A DNA stretch of 35,337 bases from Paludibacteraceae bacterium (GCA_017457295.1 JAFTHS010000018.1:1-35337); one strand, 5' to 3'; counted from the first letter of the stretch, positions 26,394 to 34,553 are shown. Numbers and translations are program-made. Notes: a model not told the origin generated them from the sequence alone.

Positions 26394-27800
26394 ATGTGGA
26401 CAATATTAGCGATATTCTTTTTGCAGTTCGCCGACAAGGTGGGCGCAGAACGTGTGTGCCTTAGTGAAACAGCAATAGAGAAGCGCGAAGCAAGAGGTAT
26501 TGCTATTGATTTGTTAGATTATGAGGTGTCGCCTGTGTATTTAGACTCGGTGCGAAGCATAGGAGCAAAAGTGATACACACATCAAGATGGATAAATGGA
26601 GCAACTGTGGAAGCAAACGATGAGGCGATTCGTGCAATAGAGAAGTGTGGGTTTGTGGATACCATTTATCTCACACGAATGGAACCCACAGAGCAAGCCT
26701 TTGATATCCCTTCAATATCCCTTCGGAAAAGAATAATAGCAGAAGATACCTTACCCGATGCCCCACTGCCAGTTGCTAGCATAGAGCAATTGGATCAACT
26801 AAATCTCTTGCCCCTCCACCAAACAGGCTACAAGGGTAAAGGCATACGCATTGGAATCGCAGACGGAGGATTCTATAATGCAGATAGTCTAGCGGTACTC
26901 CCACAAAAGCAATGGCTCGGTTATGCCGATTTTACAGATGATAAAGACGATTTCTTTGGCAGTACAGGTAATCATGGTACACTATGCCTGACGGCCATCA
27001 TAGCAGAAACAGCTGATTATCAAGGTACCGCTACTGAAGCAGAATATTTTCTCTTTCGCACTGAAGAACACTCTACTGAAAGCCCAAAAGAGATTGACAA
27101 TTGGGTAGCTGCTATTGAGATGGCAGACTCATTAGGATTGGATATTGTATCTACTTCGCTAGGATATACTACTTTCGATGATGAGAGTTTTAATTTTGCA
27201 TATGCAGATATGGACGGGCGTAGTTCACGTGGCGCACAAGCAGCTATTATTGCTGCACGCAAGGGCCTGCTGCTCATAGTAGCAGCAGGCAACGATGGTA
27301 ACAAAGCATGGCATTATCTCTCCACCCCTGCCGATGCAGATAGCATCTTAACAGTAGGAGCAGTAGATATAGATAGAACAATAGCTAATTTCTCTTCCTT
27401 TGGTCCTTCGGCTGACGGAAGAATAAAACCGGAAATCTGTGCAGTAGGCAAGCAAACTATATTGCTCAATCCCAGCAATGACGAAATAATGAAAGGCAAT
27501 GGAACCAGTTTTGCGTGCCCACTGGTGGCAGGTATGGCTGCGTGTTTATGGTCAGCCTTACCCCATGCAAGCAACATGGAGATACGCGAACGCATTATTC
27601 GCTCTTCTGATCGCTACAGTACCCCACACGAACAATATGGATATGGTATCCCCGATGCTTGGCAAGCTTACACAAGCATCTATAGCGAGGCAAAAAACAT
27701 CCAAATCAATAGCGAAAGAGCATGCAAACAAATAATAGACGGACAACTACGAATTCTATACCAAGGGAAAATCTACAATATTATAGGAAAAGAACTATGA
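26394..27800 (+). CDS. Subtilisin-like serine protease (S8 family)
   Basis: 468-residue exported protease. The hydrophobic N-terminus MWTILAIFFLQF with cleavage near VGA fits a signal peptide. An inhibitor-like propeptide follows to about residue 140. The catalytic triad is complete: D157 (IGIADGGF), H194 (GNHGTLCLTAI) and S372 (GNGTSFACPLVAG), with oxyanion N300 (AAGNDG). The C-terminal 30 residues end in QLRILYQGKIYNIIGKEL, which resembles the last strand of Bacteroidota C-terminal secretion tails but is cut short. Residues 104-110 (DIPSISL) are encoded by two copies of a dispersed ATATCCCTTC repeat. A 6-bp hairpin containing GAGGAA sits just before the start. Confidence 0.92.
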   Translation: MWTILAIFFLQFADKVGAERVCLSETAIEKREARGIAIDLLDYEVSPVYLDSVRSIGAKVIHTSRWINGATVEANDEAIRAIEKCGFVDTIYLTRMEPTEQAFDIPSISLRKRIIAEDTLPDAPLPVASIEQLDQLNLLPLHQTGYKGKGIRIGIADGGFYNADSLAVLPQKQWLGYADFTDDKDDFFGSTGNHGTLCLTAIIAETADYQGTATEAEYFLFRTEEHSTESPKEIDNWVAAIEMADSLGLDIVSTSLGYTTFDDESFNFAYADMDGRSSRGAQAAIIAARKGLLLIVAAGNDGNKAWHYLSTPADADSILTVGAVDIDRTIANFSSFGPSADGRIKPEICAVGKQTILLNPSNDEIMKGNGTSFACPLVAGMAACLWSALPHASNMEIRERIIRSSDRYSTPHEQYGYGIPDAWQAYTSIYSEAKNIQINSERACKQIIDGQLRILYQGKIYNIIGKEL

Positions 27801-27848
27801 TTTTCGCATAAGGAAGTAAGTGTTTGCAGATGTTTTTTTGTGGAAATA

Positions 27849-27880
27849 CTTGCATATTCCAAAATTATGTTGTACCTTTG
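27849..27880 (+). promoter_or_regulatory. Promoter of the tRNA-Gly gene (possibly also rnpB)
   Basis: -33 TTG (27850-27852), 20-nt spacer, -7 TACCTTTG (27873-27880); the tRNA begins 10 nt after the -7 box. Confidence 0.85.
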
Positions 27881-27890
27881 CAACGTATTT

Positions 27891-27961
27891 GCGGCATTAG
27901 CACATCGGTAGTGCATCGGCTTCCCAAGCCGAGGAGGCGGGTTCGATTCCCGTATGCCGCT
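27891..27961 (+). tRNA. tRNA-Gly(CCC)
   Basis: Cloverleaf read by eye. The acceptor stem GCGGCAT pairs with ATGCCGC. The D-arm is GCAC/GTGC. The anticodon stem TCGGC/GCCGA encloses the loop TTCCCAA with anticodon CCC, reading glycine GGG. The T-arm is CGGGT TCGATTC CCGTA-like, with discriminator base T. The 3' CCA is not encoded. It sits 10 nt downstream of a consensus promoter and about 115 nt upstream of the RNase P RNA. Confidence 0.93.
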
Positions 27962-28029
27962 CTTTCGCGTTCGACAATCTCGCGCATTGACCAACGACTT
28001 GTTGTTGAAGCGCTTGATGCTTCCATCTT

Positions 28030-28054
28030 CCCCAAAAATTAGAAATTTTCGGGG
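28030..28054. repeat. Hairpin between tRNA-Gly and rnpB
   Basis: Inverted repeat CCCCAAAAATT (28030-28040) / AATTTTCGGGG (28044-28054), one mismatch, 3-nt loop. No U-tract follows on the plus strand, so it may be a processing or pausing element rather than a terminator. Confidence 0.6.
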
Positions 28055-28076
28055 ACCTCAGAGCGAAGCGAACAAA

Positions 28077-28408
28077 AATAGTGTATCGGTCTATCGCGGG
28101 ATAAGGGAAGAAAAACACTAGTTTTAATCCCCTATCACGAGGAAAGTCCGGGCAGCACAGAGCACCACAGCGGTTAACGGCCGTCAGGCAGCAATGTTTG
28201 GTCACTGGTACAGAGACGAGTCGCCTTTGGGCGGGTGAAACGACTATACTGTGGGCTGCAATTCCAAGTATACCAATGTTTGAGCGTTGCTCGCGCAAGT
28301 TGGAGGGTAGGAAGCAACAGAAGCACGTAGTAATACGCGACTCAAGATTAATGATAGACGCCCACTCGTGGGTACAGAACCCGGCTTATAGATGCACTAT
28401 TCTTTTTT
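28077..28408 (+). ncRNA. rnpB: RNase P RNA, bacterial class A
   Basis: Catalytic RNA that removes 5' leaders from tRNA precursors. The two universal conserved blocks are present: GAGGAAAGTCCGGGC (28139-28153) and ACAGAACCCGGCTTA near 28375-28389, which together form the P4 core. The P1 helix joins AATAGTGTATC (28077-28087) with GATGCACTATT (28391-28401), giving about 325 nt. A TCTTTTTT tract immediately after P1 (28401-28408) serves as terminator. The internal segments GGGTGAAACGACTATACTGTGGG and the GCAGCAATG-type turn fit class A. I find no TAnnTTTG box just upstream. Confidence 0.95.
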
Positions 28409-28443
28409 GAAAAATATTGAACCATTTTGAACAATACAGAACA

Positions 28444-30294
28444 ATGAAAAAACATTTTCTACTACTATCTATGGCACTATTGAGTGCTTTTTCTTTGCAA
28501 GCTAAACCTCGTATTGACCGCGCAGAACCACTCTGCTGGTGGACAGAGATGAACTGCCCACTCACGCTCATGCTTCACGGCGAAGACCTTGCTGATGCGC
28601 AGGTAACTATCCAAAACCTCAACAACGGTCGCGTTGTCAAAGGTGAGTGTACAGGTCTTCAAGTAAAAAGCCAACACAACGCCGAGAGTCCAAACTACCT
28701 CTTTGTGGATTTGGCAATTAATGAGCCAGGTACATATCGTATCACTCTCAAGAAGGGCAAACATACCTCTAAGGTGGATTACACAATCCATACCCGCCGC
28801 GAAGGTAGCCGCGAACGCCAAGGATTCAATTCCAGCGATGTAATCTACCTCATCATGTCCGACCGCTTTGTGGATGGCGACCCTAGCAACAACACCGTTG
28901 AGGGCATGGCTGAAGCATGTGCCAAGGACAACGTTCACGGTCGATTTGGTGGTGATATTCAAGGTATTATCAATTCGCTTGACCATATCGCATCATTGGG
29001 TGCAACGGCTATTTGGCCTACCCCACTGCTCGAGGACAACGAGGCTGCATGGTCATACCACGGCTACGCATGCTCCGACTACTATCATATTGACCCTCGC
29101 TATGGTAGCAACGAACTCTATCGCCAAATGGTGGAAAAAGCTCACGAGAAAGGCATCAAATTCATCATGGACATGGTGCCCAACCACTGCGGTGGTACGC
29201 ATTGGTGGATGAAAGACCTGCCATATCAAGATTGGATTAACCAATTCGACACTTTCACTAACACCCACAACGTCTTCTCCGCTAACTACGACATCAACGC
29301 ATCGGAGTACGACCGTCTGCTCTCCAATCGCGGTTGGTTTGACTGCCCAATGCCAGATATGAACCTCGAGAACCCAGACCTGCTGCAATACTTCAAACAA
29401 TGGGCTATCTGGTGGATTGAGTATGCCAACCTAGACGGTTTGCGCGTGGACACCTATCCATATATTGAGATGATTCCTGGTAGCGAATGGGTGAAAGCTA
29501 TCATGGACGAGTACCCTAACTTCAATATCGTAGGTGAGTGCTGGACGCGTCCCGCTTCTGCAGTGGCATATTGGCAAACAGGCGTGAGGAATTACAACGG
29601 TTTTGATAGCCACTTGCCATCAGTAATGGACTTCCCTGTAGAGGAAGCTATCCGCCAAGCTTTGGAAACAGAAGGCAAGCAATGGGGCGAAGGTTTGACT
29701 CGCGTGTATGATGCTGTGGCAATGGACTACCTCTATGGCAATGTGAATAATATCCTACTCATGCTCGGCAACCACGATATGGACCGTATTGCTGACGTAG
29801 TGAAAGACCAAGACCCACGCCGTGTGAAACTGGCATATACGTTGTTAGCCACCATGCGTGGTATTCCACAAGTGTTCTATGGCGATGAGTATGCTATGAA
29901 GTCAGCCGACCGCAAATTGGGTCACTCCACCCTGCGTATGCCATTGCCATTGGGCGAAGAAGTGACTACAGAAATGCAAGATATGTTCGACTATCAAAGC
30001 CGTCTATTCCAATGGCGCAAAGGCGAACCTGTGATTCACACAGGCAAGACCATGCACTTTATGAGTCGTGACAACACATACGGTTTCTTCCGCTACAACG
30101 ACAACGAGGCCGTATTCGTATTTGCCAATGCTAGCAGCGATAATCGCACCATCCCAACTACCAACTACGCAGAGATACTCGGCAAATACAATCCAGTAGG
30201 CGTAGATATTATCACAGGTAAAGAAATCGATCTCAGCCAAACGAATCTAGTTGTAGAGCCACTTTCTACCTTAGTAGTCAAAATCAAACGATAA
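28444..30294 (+). CDS. SusA-like alpha-amylase / neopullulanase (GH13)
   Basis: Exported glycoside hydrolase family 13 enzyme acting on maltodextrins, cyclodextrins or pullulan. I choose the ATG at 28444, giving 616 residues with a clean signal peptide (MKKHFLLLSMALLSAFSLQA). It has an N-terminal cyclomaltodextrinase-type beta domain (about 22-115), the catalytic barrel (about 120-510), and a C-terminal beta domain. Catalytic residues are D336 (GLRVDTYPY), E365 (VGECW) and D445 (GNHDMD). DMVPNHCGG is conserved region I. Size and layout match periplasmic SusA of Bacteroides, but no susR/B/C/D neighbours are present. It lies 36 nt beyond the rnpB terminator tract. Confidence 0.92.
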   Translation: MKKHFLLLSMALLSAFSLQAKPRIDRAEPLCWWTEMNCPLTLMLHGEDLADAQVTIQNLNNGRVVKGECTGLQVKSQHNAESPNYLFVDLAINEPGTYRITLKKGKHTSKVDYTIHTRREGSRERQGFNSSDVIYLIMSDRFVDGDPSNNTVEGMAEACAKDNVHGRFGGDIQGIINSLDHIASLGATAIWPTPLLEDNEAAWSYHGYACSDYYHIDPRYGSNELYRQMVEKAHEKGIKFIMDMVPNHCGGTHWWMKDLPYQDWINQFDTFTNTHNVFSANYDINASEYDRLLSNRGWFDCPMPDMNLENPDLLQYFKQWAIWWIEYANLDGLRVDTYPYIEMIPGSEWVKAIMDEYPNFNIVGECWTRPASAVAYWQTGVRNYNGFDSHLPSVMDFPVEEAIRQALETEGKQWGEGLTRVYDAVAMDYLYGNVNNILLMLGNHDMDRIADVVKDQDPRRVKLAYTLLATMRGIPQVFYGDEYAMKSADRKLGHSTLRMPLPLGEEVTTEMQDMFDYQSRLFQWRKGEPVIHTGKTMHFMSRDNTYGFFRYNDNEAVFVFANASSDNRTIPTTNYAEILGKYNPVGVDIITGKEIDLSQTNLVVEPLSTLVVKIKR

Positions 30295-30324
30295 GTTCTT
30301 TTAGCGACGTATTTCAGTAATAGA

Positions 30325-30819
30325 ATGACACGCATAGGCGTTTTGAGCGATACGCATGGTTTGTTAGATGCTCGCATATTGGAGCACTTTGCAAATGTGA
30401 ATGAGATTTGGCATGCAGGCGATATTGGCAGCACAGAAGTGTTGCAACGCTTGCGCGAGTTCAAACCAACCCGTGCAGTATATGGCAATATGGATAGCGG
30501 CGATGTCCGCTATTCACTAAGTGAGTTCTATCGCTTTCAAGTGGAAAATGTGAATGTACTGATGACGCATATTGGCGGTTATCCTGGGAAATATAACCCA
30601 TGGCTGATACCAATGTTCAAGAAAGATACACCACAGTTGTTCGTATGCGGACATAGCCACATACTGAAAATACAATACGACAATACATGGCATATGCTCA
30701 CCATGAATCCTGGTGCAGCAGGCAAGCAAGGCTGGCACACAGTGCAAACATTGCTGCGCTTTGTCATTGATGGAGATAATATCCAAGACTTAGAAGTAAT
30801 TGAGCTAGAAAGACAATAA
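30325..30819 (+). CDS. YfcE/MJ0936-type metallophosphoesterase
   Basis: Small calcineurin-like phosphodiesterase, 164 residues. All five metal-site motifs are visible: D9 and H11 (LSDTHG), HAGDIG near 40, GNMD near 55, THIGGYPGKY near 81 and CGHSHILK near 109. Relatives hydrolyse model phosphodiesters in vitro and their biological substrate is generally unknown. It begins 30 nt after the amylase stop and may share its transcript. No terminator is seen between them. Downstream lie an orphan promoter and a rho-independent terminator. Confidence 0.92.
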   Translation: MTRIGVLSDTHGLLDARILEHFANVNEIWHAGDIGSTEVLQRLREFKPTRAVYGNMDSGDVRYSLSEFYRFQVENVNVLMTHIGGYPGKYNPWLIPMFKKDTPQLFVCGHSHILKIQYDNTWHMLTMNPGAAGKQGWHTVQTLLRFVIDGDNIQDLEVIELERQ

Positions 30820-30920
30820 TTGGTATATAACACGAATTGTATTAGTCTGCAAAATGTGTTGTTAAACATATTTTGATACAAAAAAGAACTAAAAGGTGTT
30901 GCACAACATAATATTCTATC

Positions 30921-30951
30921 TTGTGGGGTAAGAAAAAAAGCAGTACCTTTG
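30921..30951 (+). promoter_or_regulatory. Orphan promoter of a candidate small RNA
   Basis: -33 TTG (30921-30923), 20-nt spacer, -7 TACCTTTG (30944-30951), pointing into a stretch with no open reading frame. The predicted start is near 30955. Confidence 0.85.
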
Positions 30952-30954
30952 CAC

Positions 30955-31046
30955 CCGAAATTAGAACACAATCTTTTTTGTACCTTAAAAAATCAAACAG
31001 ACTAATACCGTGGAAAAATAGCCGTCGCGAGACGGCTTTTTTCTTT
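30955..31046 (+). ncRNA. Candidate small RNA of about 90 nt
   Basis: A full-consensus promoter is followed after about 65 nt by a textbook intrinsic terminator, with nothing coding between: there is no ATG, and the only GTG opens a three-codon frame. The 5' part is A-rich and mostly single-stranded in appearance, with U6 at 30973-30979 that could bind Hfq-like or RNA-binding proteins. It matches no family I know; it is not SRP, 6S or tmRNA. Alternatively the promoter is real but the product is only a short leader remnant. Confidence 0.6.
31020..31046 (+). terminator. Strong intrinsic terminator
   Basis: AGCCGTC (31020-31026), GCGA loop, GACGGCT (31031-31037), then TTTTTCTTTT. The 7-bp GC-rich stem with a GNRA tetraloop ends the candidate small RNA, and could also end read-through from the phosphodiesterase gene. 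Confidence 0.9.
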
Positions 31047-31065
31047 TAGTATTACGAGCGAAGCA

Positions 31066-31096
31066 ATAAAAAAGAGGATAGACACGCTATCCTCTT
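31066..31096 (-). terminator. Rubrerythrin gene terminator
   Basis: Inverted repeat AAGAGGATAG (31072-31081) / CTATCCTCTT (31087-31096). On the minus strand it is followed by TTTTTATTGC. It lies 23 nt past the rubrerythrin stop. Confidence 0.85.
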
Positions 31097-31118
31097 CAAT
31101 TACTAGTAAACATACTAG

Positions 31119-31667
31119 TTATTTCTTGAAATAGCGATTATATAATCCTTCAAATCCTTTGCCGTGACGAGCTTCGTCTTTTGCCATCTCGTGAACGGTG
31201 TCGTGAATAGCATCCCAATCCATAGCTTTAGCACGCTTTGCAATACGGAGTTTATCGTCACAAGCGCCGGCCTCTGCCATCATACGTTTCTCCAGATTCT
31301 CTTTGGTACTCCAAACCACTTCGCCGAGCAACTCTGCAAACTTAGAGCAGTGTTCTGCCTCTTCCCAAGCATAGCGCTTGAATGCTTCTGCAATTTCAGG
31401 ATAACCCTCACGATCTGCTTGACGCGACATTGCTAAGTACATACCTACTTCGGTAGCCTCACCCATAAAGTGAGCATTGAGATCCTTTATCATCTCTTCG
31501 TCGGTATCTTTAGCCACACCGATGATGTGCTCGCATGCAAAAGCAATACCTGCACTCTCATCCACTTCTTTCCAAGTTACTATTTGTTTGCATTGTGGGC
31601 AACGCTCAGGTGCCTCTGTGCCCTCGTGTACGTAACCACAAATTGGGCAAATGAATTTTTTTGTCAT
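31119..31667 (-). CDS. Reverse rubrerythrin (rubredoxin domain N-terminal)
   Basis: Non-haem di-iron peroxidase that reduces hydrogen peroxide in anaerobes. The 182 residues carry the rubredoxin-like Fe(Cys)4 site at the N-terminus (C7, C10, C23, C26; [10 protein letters not shown] and CPQC). The ferritin-like four-helix bundle follows, with metal ligands in [17 protein letters not shown] and [10 protein letters not shown]. This order is the reverse of classical rubrerythrin, as in the oxygen-response proteins of clostridia. It is a single gene with its own terminator; no clear promoter box was found. Role: oxidative-stress defence. Confidence 0.93.
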   Translation of the reverse strand: MTKKFICPICGYVHEGTEAPERCPQCKQIVTWKEVDESAGIAFACEHIIGVAKDTDEEMIKDLNAHFMGEATEVGMYLAMSRQADREGYPEIAEAFKRYAWEEAEHCSKFAELLGEVVWSTKENLEKRMMAEAGACDDKLRIAKRAKAMDWDAIHDTVHEMAKDEARHGKGFEGLYNRYFKK

Positions 31668-31720
31668 AATTGTATTCGTTAATTTAATTGTTAATATTCT
31701 TAATCACATACCTACAAATT

Positions 31721-33013
31721 CTATGCCAAACTATAAAAGTTATCGCTCTTTTCTAAAAAAACTTGTTGCCCTACTTCGCAGTTGATACATCGTTCGTGTT
31801 GACAGTAATGCTGATAGAGATGAATCAATGCTTGTGTATCCGCAGCTGAGACTACCTTTTGACCTACCATTCGCCACTGACGTATAATGGTATTATCCTC
31901 TGCGGTCAACTGCTTCATCAGATCAATAGCATCTGCCATTCCTCGCTTATCACCCTTCTCCATAGCATAGGTAAAACGGTAAGGAAGCAACGTGTTGATT
32001 AGTAATATATCTATTGAGTTTTTGCCAATTGCGGGAGGCAGTTCCAAATTGGCAGATAATGTAGGTAGTGGCTGCAATTGCAACAACTGACGCATATTAG
32101 ACAATGTATTAGCATTCAGTACTTTAGAAAAAAGAAACTCGGATTGATACAATAGTTGAGCAAACTGACGCACACGCACTTCTGGTGAATTTTGCGGACG
32201 CATTCTGGCATGCTTCCACAGTTTGATATCTATAGGACGAAGCGAAAATTTCTTTTGCAGGAAGATATATTCCGACCACAACCTCTGTCGCTCGGGTGTG
32301 GTGGCATTATTTGCATGTAGCAAACCTGACTGTCCTAAAAGTATGGCCGTGATTTGGAATAGACTATTGCCATGTTTTTGCAAGCATGACAACGGAGTGT
32401 GCAATGCCAGCATCTCAAATGGCAAACTATTGGTATGAAAACCAAAATTATGCGCCAACGTAATATAAAAAGCATGCGCCCAACTATGTTGAGTAATTTC
32501 CAACAATCGATGTATCGACTCCGCCTTGCAATGCCAACGTTCTAGTAAAAGAGCATCACGCCATCCTTGCGTAAGCAATGCTGGAGTCGTTAGCAAAGAT
32601 TGAGCACACGGAATAGTCGTTAGAGCGGAATCCATCATCCTAGCCCTCAACAGCATCTGCGATAGAAAATCTTGATCTTGCGGATAACATAATTGGCATT
32701 GTACAAGTACCTCACCACGAGAATTATACACTTCTTCATCTGCTTGGCATACCACATGTAGTACCACCGAATCGTAAGCACTATCCGTATGATGGCGATG
32801 GCGACGCCAATCAGAAGCACGCACATGAATTTCCACATTGCCAACCCACTCCTGCGAACCAATGCGCAAGCGTACATCACTAAAATCAGGACCTGCATGA
32901 CGATTGTGTCGTCCTACCGACAAAATCTGAATAGGCAAGCCATGAGTAGTGAATTGGTCATAGTTGGCCCACAAACGTTGCTGCCATATGTAATGTAAAA
33001 GAATCTCTGGCAT
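31721..33013 (-). CDS. DUF2851 family protein
   Basis: 430-residue protein of a Bacteroidota-typical uncharacterised family. The conserved N-terminal part holds the signature GRHNRHAGPDFSDVRLRIG, then WVGNVEIHVRASDW, HHTDSAYDSVVLHVV and later helical segments; CERCINCEVG-like cysteines stand near the C-terminus (CQHERCINCEVG). No signal peptide, so probably cytoplasmic. The acidic D43 and the E61-x-H63 pair ahead of a beta-strand resemble the spacing in PD-(D/E)XK nuclease folds, which is only my inference. A good promoter lies at 33033-33064 with a 16-nt leader, divergent from the manA fusion. Confidence 0.85.
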   Translation of the reverse strand: MPEILLHYIWQQRLWANYDQFTTHGLPIQILSVGRHNRHAGPDFSDVRLRIGSQEWVGNVEIHVRASDWRRHRHHTDSAYDSVVLHVVCQADEEVYNSRGEVLVQCQLCYPQDQDFLSQMLLRARMMDSALTTIPCAQSLLTTPALLTQGWRDALLLERWHCKAESIHRLLEITQHSWAHAFYITLAHNFGFHTNSLPFEMLALHTPLSCLQKHGNSLFQITAILLGQSGLLHANNATTPERQRLWSEYIFLQKKFSLRPIDIKLWKHARMRPQNSPEVRVRQFAQLLYQSEFLFSKVLNANTLSNMRQLLQLQPLPTLSANLELPPAIGKNSIDILLINTLLPYRFTYAMEKGDKRGMADAIDLMKQLTAEDNTIIRQWRMVGQKVVSAADTQALIHLYQHYCQHERCINCEVGQQVFLEKSDNFYSLA

Positions 33014-33032
33014 ATATTTGCATTTATTGCTA

Positions 33033-33064
33033 CAAAGGTACGATAAATTTCACATATATACAAA
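33033..33064 (-). promoter_or_regulatory. Promoter of the DUF2851 gene
   Basis: Minus strand: -33 TTTG (33061-33064), 20-nt spacer, -7 TACCTTTG (33033-33040). Confidence 0.85.
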
Positions 33065-33100
33065 ATATTATGCTAGCATTCACACTTTTTTTATCAAAAA

Positions 33101-33132
33101 TTTGCTTCTCTGCTATTTTTTCAGTACCTTTG
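33101..33132 (+). promoter_or_regulatory. Promoter of the cupin-ManA / wecB genes
   Basis: Plus strand: -33 TTTG (33101-33104), 20-nt spacer, -7 TACCTTTG (33125-33132). The start near 33136 leaves a leader of only about 15 nt. Confidence 0.87.
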
Positions 33133-33150
33133 CAACGAAATTGGTAGGTT

Positions 33151-34527
33151 ATGCAAAGACATTTACACGATATATCTCCACTGAGTACCTCCTATGAGAT
33201 GGGACTCAAGCGTGTGCTACTCTCTGCTAATGAGAGTGGATGTAGCATCACGCAGATTGCTGTGCTCGAACTGAAAGCAGGCGAACATAGTGCGCAACAT
33301 ATCCACCCAGACTTACAAGACGCGTTTTTTATCCTCGATGGCGAGATTGATATCACCATTGATGGACAAGTGCATCATTGCAAACCCGAAGATTTTGTTT
33401 TCGTAGAGCACCTCAAGACCTACGAACTGTATGCCATCACTGATGTGCGTATGCTAGCGATAGGGTGCGTGATTGAGGCGCAGCGCACCAAGCTATACCC
33501 TATGCTCTTCGAGCCCAACCTACGCACTATGGTATGGGGTGGCAAACGCTTGACTAATTGGAAGCAGTTGCCCGAACAAGATAATATAGGCGAGAGTTGG
33601 GAGGTTTCTACATTGGATATGCTTCCTTCGGTGGTTGCTAATGGCACATGGGCAGGATATCCACTTCGCGAAGTAATCGGCAAGATGCCTGATGCTATTC
33701 TGGGTAAGGCTGTAGCCAAGAAGTATCAGAACGATATGCCTCTGCTGGTCAAACTCATTGACACAAAAGCGGACTTGAGCGTACAAGTCCATCCCGATGA
33801 TACGATGGCATTGCGCGAACACAATGCATCGGGCAAGACAGAGATGTGGTATGTGATTGATGCCGACCCTGATGCTTATATCTATGCGGGATTCAAAGAG
33901 GAACTCACTCCCGAAGAATACGCACGTCGTGTAGCAGATGGTACCATCATGGATGCACTAGCAAAACATGAGATTCATACTGGCGACGTGTTCTATATCC
34001 CTGCGGGTCGCGTGCATGCGATTGGCAAGGGCGTGCTATTAGTGGAGGTGCAGCAGTCATCGGATGTCACCTATCGTATCTACGATTATGATCGTCTGGG
34101 CTTAGACGGCAAACCGCGTGCATTGCATACCGAACTGGCAGCGCAGGCACTAGATTATCGCGTGTATAAGGAGTATAAGAATAGTTATAGGGATGATATA
34201 GATGCTGCCAATCCATGTCTAGATACCGAGCACTTCAGTGTGCGCGTAGTGTCCATTACCCATCCTATCCACCGCAATATGGTGAACTACGATTCGTTTG
34301 TAATCAGCACCTGTACGCAGGGCACATGCACCATTCGTATCCGCAGTACGCGCGATGAGGTGGAATTACGCGAGGGCTTCTCATGCCTGATTCCTGCTGC
34401 CATTGCCGATTATGACATTATTCCTACCACACCACAGACCAAACTACTGGAAGCATATATCAACAACGGTCCGCAAAAGACCCTCCGCCGTATGATATCA
34501 CAATTCTTGCACTTGAGCGGATTCTAA
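33151..34527 (+). CDS. manA: Cupin-mannose-6-phosphate isomerase fusion protein
   Basis: 458 residues. The C-terminal ~345 form a type I phosphomannose isomerase, interconverting fructose 6-phosphate and mannose 6-phosphate for GDP-sugar supply. It starts at LYPMLFEPNLRTMVWGGKRL (115-134) and has zinc ligands Q212 and H214 (VQVHPDD), E231 (GKTEMWYV) and H289 (IPAGRVHAIG). Fused in front is a ~110-residue single cupin domain with H50 and H52 (HIHPDLQDAFFILDGE), which normal ManA lacks. The frame is open throughout and the first ATG lies right behind the promoter, so the fusion looks genuine. wecB follows after 26 nt, implying a surface-sugar role. Confidence 0.9.
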   Translation: MQRHLHDISPLSTSYEMGLKRVLLSANESGCSITQIAVLELKAGEHSAQHIHPDLQDAFFILDGEIDITIDGQVHHCKPEDFVFVEHLKTYELYAITDVRMLAIGCVIEAQRTKLYPMLFEPNLRTMVWGGKRLTNWKQLPEQDNIGESWEVSTLDMLPSVVANGTWAGYPLREVIGKMPDAILGKAVAKKYQNDMPLLVKLIDTKADLSVQVHPDDTMALREHNASGKTEMWYVIDADPDAYIYAGFKEELTPEEYARRVADGTIMDALAKHEIHTGDVFYIPAGRVHAIGKGVLLVEVQQSSDVTYRIYDYDRLGLDGKPRALHTELAAQALDYRVYKEYKNSYRDDIDAANPCLDTEHFSVRVVSITHPIHRNMVNYDSFVISTCTQGTCTIRIRSTRDEVELREGFSCLIPAAIADYDIIPTTPQTKLLEAYINNGPQKTLRRMISQFLHLSGF

Positions 34528-34553
34528 TATCAACTGTCAATTATCAATATACT

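Noticed and set aside
28444-30294. Polysaccharide utilisation locus
   Set aside because: Only one GH13 enzyme is present; no SusC/SusD pair or regulator is found in the window.
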